Below, one piece after another: positions 6,600 through 13,100 of a stretch of 14,183 bases of DNA. Each line of letters begins with the position of its first letter. The stretch's first letter is position 1. Source of the DNA: a bacterium (lineage in GTDB: Bacteria > Cyanobacteriota > Vampirovibrionia > Gastranaerophilales > Gastranaerophilaceae); the NCBI GenBank assembly GCA_017444705.1, contig JAFSWA010000028.1, positions 1 through 14,183 on the forward strand. Reading direction: 5' to 3'. Under the pieces are notes generated by a model. The model saw only the letters and a list, made by a program, of their open reading frames with translations. It was not told the DNA's origin and did not search any database. Made by a program: the position numbers and the translations under genes.

Positions 6600-7463
6600 A
6601 TGAAGAAGATTTTTATATTAATTACAGCTTTAATAATTACTGTTATACCTGCATTTGCAGAAGTTTACGAAGCAAAATATTGTGCCGTCCCGAAAGAGAA
6701 AGAAACCGGCAGCAAATTATCGAAAATAATCAGTGCGGTTACAGGTTCAACTTTTACATCGTCAAAGGCGGCTGAACTCGCTATCCAAAAGACTATAAAA
6801 GCACAGCTCGGGTCTAATGTTAACATTGAATTGTACCCATATTCACTCGGTTCATTGATTCAAGGCATTTTTAAAAAAATGACTATCAGTGCAAAATCAC
6901 TTAACCTCGGCGGGATTTACGTTTCTGAATTTGATGCACAAACTGTATGCGACTACAATCATATTTGGGTAAAAGATAATAATTTACTCTTTAAAGAAAA
7001 TTTTGTAATGAGTTTTTCAGGGGCAATAAACTCTGATGATTTGGAAAAAACAATGAGCAATCCTCAATATCTCAAAATGGTTGAATCGGCAAAAGTAACC
7101 ATTTTTGGACAGGTTCTTTTTAAATTGAGCTATATGAAAATCTCAATAGTAAATAACAGACTTGTTTTTGTTGCTAATGTAATGAGTCCTGTTTTTTGGG
7201 GTACAGAATCAAAGAAAATCACTGCAACTTCCGGGCTGAGTGTTGTTAACGGCAAAATAAAATATGATAATATTAAAATTCAAAATTCCGACCTCGGAAA
7301 AAATCTTCAATATTTGTTAAGTTTGGTTAACCTCGTAAATCCGTTCACCTTTGAGGTTAAGCTGTCAGAAAACACAAAAGGTTACACAATAATAAAAAAT
7401 GCTATAATAGAAAAAAATGAAATGAAAATTGACGGAGTTTTGTATATTCCAAAAAATAACTAA
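6600..7463 (+). CDS. LmeA-like (DUF2993) lipid-binding envelope protein
   Basis: This 287-residue protein has a signal peptide cleaved after AFA (residue 20). The remainder resembles the DUF2993/LmeA family, common in Cyanobacteria and Actinobacteria and linked to phospholipid binding. Visible family-like features are an early amphipathic helix (57-69, AAELAIQKTIKAQ), VNIELYPYSLGSLIQGIFKKM (74-94), the alternating beta-strand run LNLGGIYVSEFDAQT (101-115), and SGAINSDDLEKTMSNPQYLKM (140-160), which matches the usual 'lt..dln..l.sp.l' helix. The assignment rests on pattern, not on a catalytic motif, because the family has none. The mature protein is periplasmic or membrane-associated. It heads a tight operon with the GerMN gene 9 bp downstream. 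Confidence 0.6.
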   Translation: MKKIFILITALIITVIPAFAEVYEAKYCAVPKEKETGSKLSKIISAVTGSTFTSSKAAELAIQKTIKAQLGSNVNIELYPYSLGSLIQGIFKKMTISAKSLNLGGIYVSEFDAQTVCDYNHIWVKDNNLLFKENFVMSFSGAINSDDLEKTMSNPQYLKMVESAKVTIFGQVLFKLSYMKISIVNNRLVFVANVMSPVFWGTESKKITATSGLSVVNGKIKYDNIKIQNSDLGKNLQYLLSLVNLVNPFTFEVKLSENTKGYTIIKNAIIEKNEMKIDGVLYIPKNN

Positions 7464-7472
7464 GAGGTTAAA

Positions 7473-8093
7473 ATGAATTGGTTTTCAAAAACGGTAATAG
7501 CTTTAATGTTTATAATTTGTTGCTTCTGGATTAAAGACACTTTTTTCCCGAATGCAAAAATAAATTTACCCGACAGTTTCGGCAAAATTGAACAAAAAAC
7601 ACAAGAACCCGAAGAACTTGAACTAAGCGAAGAGGGCAAAAGAATCTTGGGTGACCCTGATGAAAAAGAAAAACTTGCAAATACGGCAAGAATTTATTTT
7701 CTGAAACTCAATAAAGACGGCGAAGCCGAAAGTTATATTTCAAAAAGAGAACTCAAAGATTTAACACTAAAAAACGCTATAAACAGTCTTTTGAAAGGTC
7801 CAAACGCAGAAGAAAGAAAAGCGGGAATTTATACGGAAATTCCTGACGGGACAAAGCTTTTGTCAGTTATAAACAGTGATGATAAAATAATTATCAACTT
7901 TAATTCGGAATTTCAATACGGCGGCGGAACGGAAAGTATTAATAATCGTCTGAAACAGCTTGTAAAAACAGTTGTCGCAATTCTTCCGGATAAAAATATT
8001 TATCTTTATATCGAAGGTAAACAGGTCGATGTTATGGGCGGCGACGGTATTATGATTACGCAGCCGTTGAATGTATCGAATTTTGGATTTTAA
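7473..8093 (+). CDS. GerMN domain membrane-anchored protein
   Basis: The 206-residue product has one N-terminal membrane segment (about 5-21), a Glu/Lys/Pro-rich linker (35-68), and a GerMN domain from about 70 to 180. Domain hallmarks are RIYFLKLNKDG (73-83), LKNAINSLLKGPNAEERKAG (99-118), IPDGTKLLSV (123-132) and IINFNSEF (140-147). GerMN domains occur in spore germination proteins and in many envelope proteins of non-sporulating bacteria; the molecular function is unclear. The mature domain should face the periplasm. AAGAGG (7461-7466) gives it a good ribosome site. It follows the LmeA-like gene by 9 bp and precedes the HicB-like gene by 4 bp. Confidence 0.82.
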   Translation: MNWFSKTVIALMFIICCFWIKDTFFPNAKINLPDSFGKIEQKTQEPEELELSEEGKRILGDPDEKEKLANTARIYFLKLNKDGEAESYISKRELKDLTLKNAINSLLKGPNAEERKAGIYTEIPDGTKLLSVINSDDKIIINFNSEFQYGGGTESINNRLKQLVKTVVAILPDKNIYLYIEGKQVDVMGGDGIMITQPLNVSNFGF

Positions 8094-8097
8094 AGCT

Positions 8098-8370
8098 ATG
8101 GAAAAAGATTTAGATTATTATCTTAATTTAGAGTGGACACTTATTGAGGGAACTGACCTCGATTTTAACGGAAATCCTTATCACTATATTGAAATAAAAG
8201 AAATTCCGAGCTTTGCCTTTTGTGCCAAAACAAGAGAATTAGCACTCGCTAATTACAAAAAACAGTTGAAATTATCACTTATGGTAATGCTTGAAATGGG
8301 TGACAAAATTATTGAACCCGGAGAAGAAGATGACGATAATACAGATTGGGAAAGTATTTGTCCGGGATAA
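8098..8370 (+). CDS. HicB-like small protein, orphan
   Basis: This 90-residue acidic protein shows the layout of HicB-type RNase H-like domains: an early beta-hairpin (YHYIEIKEIPSFAF), a helix (TRELALANYKKQLKLSLMVML) and the closing GDKIIEPGEE, which matches the usual 'dGepiPeP' end of HicB. HicB normally neutralises the HicA mRNA interferase, but no hicA partner lies on either side, and no C-terminal DNA-binding domain is present. It is probably a solo HicB-fold protein rather than a working antitoxin. The frame is open from ATG 8071, inside the GerMN gene, but ATG 8098, 4 bp after the upstream stop, is a more natural coupled start. No Shine-Dalgarno is visible for either. Confidence 0.6.
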   Translation: MEKDLDYYLNLEWTLIEGTDLDFNGNPYHYIEIKEIPSFAFCAKTRELALANYKKQLKLSLMVMLEMGDKIIEPGEEDDDNTDWESICPG

Positions 8371-8382
8371 TGGGGGAAAAAT

Positions 8383-9093
8383 ATGAATAAAATTTTGGTC
8401 GTTGATGACGACAGTGCTATAAATGAATTAATAAAAATAAATCTTGAAATGTCAGGATATATCGTCATTTCAGCACTTGACGGCATAAAAGGGTTTGCTC
8501 TTTGCAAACAGGAACTTCCCGACATTGTAATTTTGGATGTTATGATGCCTGATATTGACGGCTATACAGTTGCAAAATATATCAGGGAAAATCCGTCAAC
8601 AAAAGAAATTCCTATTTTAATGCTGACCGCTCTCGGACAACTTGACGATAAAGTTAAAGGTTTTGATATCGGTGTTGACGATTATCTTGTCAAACCTTTT
8701 GAGATTGAAGAACTAAAAGTGAGAATCCGGGCATTACTAAAAAGAACTCATCGAACGCTTGAATCTTTATCATCAAAAGAACTTTTAACCATCGGAGACA
8801 TTACGCTTTTACCCGAAAGTTACAGCGTTGATATAAAAGGTAAAATTGCAAAATTAACCCCGATTGAATATGATATTATTAACGTCCTTGTGCAAAACCA
8901 CGGCAATATGGTTTCAGGGGCAAAATTACTCAATGATATTTGGGGTTACGCACCTGATGATACATTAGAAACAATAAGAGTTCATATCCGCCATTTGAGA
9001 AGTAAAATAGACAAAATTTCAGAGGGCAGAAAATACATAGAAACAATTTATGGCGGCGGTTACAGACTTCTTCCGGAAGGAATAACAAAATAA
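8383..9093 (+). CDS. OmpR/PhoB-family response regulator (RpaA/RpaB-like)
   Basis: This 236-residue protein is a two-domain response regulator. The receiver domain (2-118) has the acidic pocket D8-D9-D10, phospho-acceptor Asp52 in VILDVMMPDIDGY, Thr82 and Lys104 in the YLVKPF motif. The C-terminal winged helix (about 130-232) carries TPIEYDIINVL, the recognition-helix region ETIRVHIRHLRSKI and the end YGGGYRL. Phosphorylated dimers would bind direct DNA repeats and control transcription. Sequence style is close to cyanobacterial RpaA/RpaB. No histidine kinase gene is adjacent, so its partner is encoded elsewhere. GGGGG (8372-8376) is a strong ribosome site 6 nt before the start. It is last in the LmeA-GerMN-HicB operon and may govern envelope genes, including this one, but that is inference. 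Confidence 0.92.
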   Translation: MNKILVVDDDSAINELIKINLEMSGYIVISALDGIKGFALCKQELPDIVILDVMMPDIDGYTVAKYIRENPSTKEIPILMLTALGQLDDKVKGFDIGVDDYLVKPFEIEELKVRIRALLKRTHRTLESLSSKELLTIGDITLLPESYSVDIKGKIAKLTPIEYDIINVLVQNHGNMVSGAKLLNDIWGYAPDDTLETIRVHIRHLRSKIDKISEGRKYIETIYGGGYRLLPEGITK

Positions 9094-9100
9094 ATATATT

Positions 9101-9131
9101 AAAAACGGATGCTCAAAAAGCATCCGTTTTT
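9101..9131. terminator. Bidirectional intrinsic terminator
   Basis: A perfect 13-bp inverted repeat, AAAAACGGATGCT (9101-9113) and AGCATCCGTTTTT (9119-9131), encloses a 5-nt loop. The T-run works for the rightward response-regulator operon and the complementary A-run works for leftward prs, which ends 21 bp away. It therefore serves both convergent units. Confidence 0.92.
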
Positions 9132-9151
9132 CCCTTATCCTCTTGTGGTTA

Positions 9152-10159
9152 TTATACTGTCATTTCTTTTTCAAATCCGAACAAAGAACTTACGGATTCA
9201 TCATCATGTATTCTTGATATAGCCTCACCCAACAAAGAAGCAACACTAAGTTGTTTAATCTTTTCGGGAATATTTGAACCCAAAGGTATAGAATTTGAAA
9301 CCACAACCTCTTTAATCGGAGCTTCTTCTAATCTTTGAAGAGCAGGACCCGAAAAAACAGGATGTGCCGCACATACATAAATATCTTTTGCACCCTTTTC
9401 TTTCAAAACTCTTGCAGCCTCACAAATAGTTCCTGCCGTATCAATAATATCATCAAAAATTATACAATGTCTGTCGTTAACTTCACCGATAACATGTGAA
9501 GCAATAGCTTCGTTATGCTTATCACGACGTTTGTCTATAATGGCAAGTGAACAACCCAAATCCTTTGCAAAATGTCTTGTTCTTTGTACACCGCCTGTAT
9601 CAGGGCTTATTGCAACCATTTCGTCGGGGGAAATATTCAATGACTTAATATAATCAACCAAAACAGGGGTAGCATAAATGTGATCAACCAAAATATTGAA
9701 AAAGCCTTGGATTTGACCTGTATGCAAATCCATTGCAAGTACTCTGTTTGCACCTGCCGTTGTCAACATATCTGCAACGAGTTTTGCGGTAATAGCTTCA
9801 CGACCCGAGGTTTTTCTGTCCTGTCTTGCATATCCGTAATAGGGAATAACAGCTGTAATGGTCTTTGCACTTGCACGTTTAAATGCATCAATTATAATCA
9901 ATAATTCCATTAAATTTTCATTAACAGGATTACAAAGCGGCTGGACTATAAAAATATCATCCCCTCTGACACTTTCCTGAATCTGAACATAAATTTCTCC
10001 GTCAGCAAAGTTTTTAATTAAAATCGGTCCGACAGTCGTACCCAAATAATCAGCAATTTCTTGTGATAATTTTAAATTTGAACGACCGGAAAACAATTTT
10101 ATATCATGTGTCGGATTAATTTTTCTTTCATGTTCTGCCGCAGTCATTGTAAATTCCAT
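9152..10159 (-). CDS. prs: Ribose-phosphate pyrophosphokinase (PRPP synthetase)
   Basis: PRPP synthetase makes 5-phosphoribosyl diphosphate from ribose 5-phosphate and ATP for nucleotide, NAD, His and Trp synthesis. The 335-residue class I enzyme shows KLFSGRSNLKLSQEIA (21-36), the ATP-binding YYGYARQDRK (107-116), MDLHTGQIQGFF (143-154), the catalytic flexible-loop KRR (210-212) and the PRPP-binding loop FDDIIDTAGT (235-244). It is about 16 residues longer at the N-terminus than many homologues; ATG 10147 (Met5) is an alternative start. ATG 10159 is preferred because GGAAGGG lies 7 nt upstream. It is convergent with the response-regulator operon and lies 169 bp downstream of rpoD, with its own probable promoter. 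Confidence 0.96.
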   Translation of the reverse strand: MEFTMTAAEHERKINPTHDIKLFSGRSNLKLSQEIADYLGTTVGPILIKNFADGEIYVQIQESVRGDDIFIVQPLCNPVNENLMELLIIIDAFKRASAKTITAVIPYYGYARQDRKTSGREAITAKLVADMLTTAGANRVLAMDLHTGQIQGFFNILVDHIYATPVLVDYIKSLNISPDEMVAISPDTGGVQRTRHFAKDLGCSLAIIDKRRDKHNEAIASHVIGEVNDRHCIIFDDIIDTAGTICEAARVLKEKGAKDIYVCAAHPVFSGPALQRLEEAPIKEVVVSNSIPLGSNIPEKIKQLSVASLLGEAISRIHDDESVSSLFGFEKEMTV

Positions 10160-10187
10160 TTTTTTGCCCTTCCACTATTACTTTCCT

Positions 10188-10196
10188 ATTCTATCA
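10188..10196 (-). promoter_or_regulatory. Probable extended -10 promoter of prs
   Basis: On the minus strand TGA-TAGAAT (10196 down to 10188) is an extended -10 element with a weak T-rich -35 region. The start point would be near 10181, giving a leader of about 22 nt that includes the GGAAGGG ribosome site. prs could also be read through from rpoD, since no terminator is evident between them. Confidence 0.4.
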
Positions 10197-10328
10197 CTTT
10201 AACAACCAAAAAAAATCTTTTTTGACTAATTATGAAAAATTTGTTACATAGAATTACAAAACACCTTGTTTTTTACCAAACAATTAATAATGCAGCATAA
10301 AAATATCAAAATTAAGCACGGTTTTAAT

Positions 10329-11348
10329 TTACTGTATCATAAAATAATTTTTTAGATTTTCGGCAAATTGAGGAGATTTTTCTTTGGTACACAATTTTTT
10401 CAACTTTGCCATAGCCCTGTTTTCAATCTGGCGAACCCTTTCTCTCGAAACACCATAAGCTTGTGCAATCTCTTCCAAGGTCTTTTTTTCTCCTCTTTCA
10501 TATAAACCGTACCTTAAACACAAAACATCACGTTCTTTTTCCGTAAGATGTTTTAACATTCTTGATACATCTTCATATAAATTTGATGTATAAACTTTGT
10601 TATCGGGAGTTTCACCGGTTTCATCCACAATATAATCAACCAATTTAAGAGAATCGTCATTGCCCGAAGTCGGGGTTTCTATACTTATTGTTCCTTGTGC
10701 GGCTTCTAAAACTCTATTCAACTTTGACATTGAAATATTTAACTTATATGCAATCTCTTCTTTTGTAGGAGCCGTATTTTTTTCATTTATCAAATCAATA
10801 GTTGCTTTTTTAATTTTTGATATTAATTCTATCATGTGGACAGGCAAACGAATAATTCTTGCCTTATCAATAATTGCTCTTGTAATTGACTGTTGAATCC
10901 ACCAAGTTGCATAGGTTGAAAATTTATATCCTTTTGTGTAGTCATATCTTTCAACCGCTCGCATCAACCCGATATTACCTTCCTGAATCAAGTCTGAAAA
11001 CGATAAACCACGTCCTATATATCTCTTTGCGATACTTACAACAAGTCGCAAGTTCGAGTTTATAAGTTTTTCTATAGCCCTTTTCTTAACCTTTTCTTCA
11101 TCAGAATTAATGTCTGCGGCTATTTGTTCTTCTTCTTCAACGGTTAAAAGAGGTATTTTACCTATATTTCGCATATACATTTGAACAGAATCATCACCTA
11201 TCGAACCTGATTCCGTCACAGAAGAACTGCTGCGTTTCGATTCGGCACTATCATCGGAAATTTCAGTTTCATCCTGAGCCGAATTAATTGCATCATCTAT
11301 TTCGTTTTGACTTATATCTTTATAATCGTCCACTTTTATCGATTCCAT
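10329..11348 (-). CDS. rpoD: Primary sigma-70 factor (RpoD/SigA)
   Basis: This 339-residue sigma factor directs RNA polymerase to housekeeping promoters. It has an acidic, Ser-rich N-terminus (1-50) in place of a full region 1.1, then region 1.2 (DSVQMYMRNIGKIPLLT, 53-69). Region 2 (about 85-160) includes NLRLVVSIAKRYIGRGL and DLIQEGNIGLMRAVERYDY, followed by regions 3 (161-245) and 4 (about 255-320). The latter has the helix-turn-helix TLEEIAQAYGVSRERVRQIENRA. Region 2.4 reads WWIQQSITRAI: the usual Arg of WWIRQ is Gln152 here, while the -10-reading Gln and Thr are kept. GAGGGAAAC immediately before ATG is a strong ribosome site. It is the last gene of a nadA-rlmB-rpoD operon, starting 14 bp after rlmB. 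Confidence 0.95.
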   Translation of the reverse strand: MESIKVDDYKDISQNEIDDAINSAQDETEISDDSAESKRSSSSVTESGSIGDDSVQMYMRNIGKIPLLTVEEEEQIAADINSDEEKVKKRAIEKLINSNLRLVVSIAKRYIGRGLSFSDLIQEGNIGLMRAVERYDYTKGYKFSTYATWWIQQSITRAIIDKARIIRLPVHMIELISKIKKATIDLINEKNTAPTKEEIAYKLNISMSKLNRVLEAAQGTISIETPTSGNDDSLKLVDYIVDETGETPDNKVYTSNLYEDVSRMLKHLTEKERDVLCLRYGLYERGEKKTLEEIAQAYGVSRERVRQIENRAMAKLKKLCTKEKSPQFAENLKNYFMIQ

Positions 11349-11362
11349 GTTTCCCTCGATAA

Positions 11363-12118
11363 TTATACTACATTTTTCTGATTTTGTATATTTTGTTTTA
11401 CTGTTTCGTAGATGATTATACCTGCTGCATTTGCTACATTTAAAGAGTCAAAATTCATAAGCATTGGTATTTTAACCCTATAATCCGCCTGATTTAATAT
11501 AGTTTTTGAAATTCCTGATTTTTCCGAACCCATTACGATAACTATATTTGAGTTAGTATAATCAACTTCAAAATAATTATCCTTTGCTTTTGCTTCAGTA
11601 GCAATTACCCAGTAGTTGTTTTTTTTGAGTATTTCTATTGCACCCGACAGGCTATTGACAATTATCAAGTCTATATGATTTATTGCACCTGCTGAACTTT
11701 TTGCCACCGTAGAATTAACAACAGCACTCCTTCTTTTAGGTAATATTACCGCATCAAATCCGGCACAGACAGCTGTTCTTATTATAGAACCGACATTGTG
11801 AGGATCCTCAACCCCGTCAAGAACTATAACTTTTGCATTTTTTGGGGCATGCTCTATAAATTCATACAAGTCCTTATATTTTATGGGGGCACACATTGCC
11901 ACAACACCCTGATAGGAATATTCCTTAAATTGAGAAAATTTTTCCTTTGGTGCAAATTGAAACAAAATATTATTTTGTTTCGCCAAATTTATTATTTCTT
12001 CAATTTTTGAATCAGTATGTAAACCTTTTTGAAATAATATTTTATTAATCGTACGTTTTTTCGTTCTGAGCGTTTCCAAAACGGCATTCTTCCCGAAAAT
12101 ATAATCCTCTATTTGCAC
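11363..12118 (-). CDS. rlmB: 23S rRNA 2'-O-methyltransferase, TrmH/RlmB family
   Basis: This 251-residue SPOUT enzyme probably 2'-O-methylates a guanosine of 23S rRNA (G2251 in E. coli). The N-terminal RNA-binding domain begins YIFGKNAVLETL (6-17). The knotted SAM domain carries motif 1 DGVEDPHNVGSIIRTA (101-116), with Asn108 and Arg114, motif 2 IVMGSEKSGIS (194-204) and motif 3 IPML...SLNVANAAG (217-233). Motif 3 departs slightly from the usual IPM-x-G form. TrmH-type tRNA methylation cannot be excluded, but the N-terminal domain favours RlmB. Translation must start at GTG 12118, inside the nadA 3' end (10-bp overlap), with GAGAGGA upstream; the products are likely coupled. Confidence 0.88.
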   Translation of the reverse strand: MQIEDYIFGKNAVLETLRTKKRTINKILFQKGLHTDSKIEEIINLAKQNNILFQFAPKEKFSQFKEYSYQGVVAMCAPIKYKDLYEFIEHAPKNAKVIVLDGVEDPHNVGSIIRTAVCAGFDAVILPKRRSAVVNSTVAKSSAGAINHIDLIIVNSLSGAIEILKKNNYWVIATEAKAKDNYFEVDYTNSNIVIVMGSEKSGISKTILNQADYRVKIPMLMNFDSLNVANAAGIIIYETVKQNIQNQKNVV

Positions 12119-13023
12119 AGTTCAAACATCCTCTCAATCGACATTAAAGCTTTTTTAGCCAAATTTTCGTCAACATCTATTTCGTATTTTTCTTCAACAA
12201 GACATGTTAAAACATCTTCAAGATAATGTCTTTTCATATTCGGACAAACCGCTCTTTTGGAAGCAAGTATAAATTTCTTTTGCGGTAAATCTCTTGATAG
12301 TCTGTCAACTACACCTTTTTCGGTGGCTATTATAAATTCTTTTTCATTTGACTTAAAAACATAATCCATAATCTGCGTAGTTGAACCTGCAAAATCAGCT
12401 AACTCAACAACACTTTTGTGACACTCGGGATGTGCCAAAACAATCGCATTCGGATTTTCTTCTTTTTTGTTTATTATATCTTCCGCCATTATGTTAAGAT
12501 GCGTCGGACAATAACCCGGATATGTAATTATATTGACATCGGGCAATTTTTCAGAAACCCATGTACCCAAATATGTATCAGGAACAAACAAAATTTCCTT
12601 TGCTCCGAGATTTTTAACGACTTTCAATGCGTTTGAACTTGTTACACAAACATCAGATTCACTTTTGACCTCAGCAGTTGAGTTAACATAACACACAACA
12701 GGAATATTCGGATGAGCTTTTTTAAAAGTTTTTATTTGATTAAGATCAATCATATCTGCCATTCGACAACCCGACTTAACATTTGGTAACAGAACTTTCT
12801 TTTTTGGAGAAAGAATTTTTGCAGTTTCCGCCATAAAATATACACCGCAAAAAACTATGATATCAGAATTCGTTGATGCGGCAAGACGGCTGAGTTGCAA
12901 GCTATCACCCGTAAAATCGGCAACTTCGTCAATCTCAAGATTTTGATAACTGTGTGCCAAAATTACGGCATTTTTTTTCTTTTTTATTTTTTCTATTTGA
13001 TTTTTAATATTTTCGTTTGACAT
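12109..13023 (-). CDS. nadA: Quinolinate synthase A
   Basis: NadA condenses iminoaspartate with dihydroxyacetone phosphate to quinolinate, the precursor of NAD, using an oxygen-sensitive [4Fe-4S] cluster. The 304-residue protein has the three expected cluster cysteines: Cys86 in SGCRMADM, Cys172 in GYCPTHLN and Cys260 in AVCPNMKRH. The AHSYQ motif (23-27) supplies conserved His and Tyr active-site residues, and CYVNSTAEVKSESDVCVTSSNA (111-132) is a family signature. Its length is that of the compact three-domain form. nadB and nadC are not in the window. No Shine-Dalgarno precedes ATG 13023; the promoter lies in the 77-bp gap to the divergent PilM-like gene. Confidence 0.95.
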   Translation of the reverse strand: MSNENIKNQIEKIKKKKNAVILAHSYQNLEIDEVADFTGDSLQLSRLAASTNSDIIVFCGVYFMAETAKILSPKKKVLLPNVKSGCRMADMIDLNQIKTFKKAHPNIPVVCYVNSTAEVKSESDVCVTSSNALKVVKNLGAKEILFVPDTYLGTWVSEKLPDVNIITYPGYCPTHLNIMAEDIINKKEENPNAIVLAHPECHKSVVELADFAGSTTQIMDYVFKSNEKEFIIATEKGVVDRLSRDLPQKKFILASKRAVCPNMKRHYLEDVLTCLVEEKYEIDVDENLAKKALMSIERMFELCK

Positions 13024-13051
13024 TTTGTAAAAAATTTTTCTTTTCTTTATT

Positions 13052-13078
13052 ATTATAGTATAATATTTTTAAAGTCAA
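13052..13078. promoter_or_regulatory. Palindromic bidirectional promoter, nadA / PilM-like gene
   Basis: ATTATA-G-TATAAT (13052-13064) places a consensus -10 on each strand, separated by one base. TATAAT 13059-13064 points right toward ATG 13101, with a start near 13071. Its inverse at 13057-13052 points left toward nadA, with a start near 13045. On the minus strand TTGACT (13078-13073) is a candidate -35, though its 15-bp spacing to that -10 is short; a 17-bp spacing would lead to TAATAA instead. Confidence 0.55.
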
Positions 13079-13100
13079 AAGAAAATTACGGATTAAGAAA

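Noticed and set aside
9680..9904. 74-codon plus-strand frame inside prs
   Set aside because: The opposite strand encodes conserved PRPP synthetase motifs across the whole stretch; this is an antisense shadow.
10222..10250. Plus-strand TTGACT-N17-TACATA pointing toward rpoD, a possible antisense promoter
   Set aside because: The -10 match is poor in very AT-rich DNA, and nothing on the plus strand downstream looks like a gene or structured RNA.
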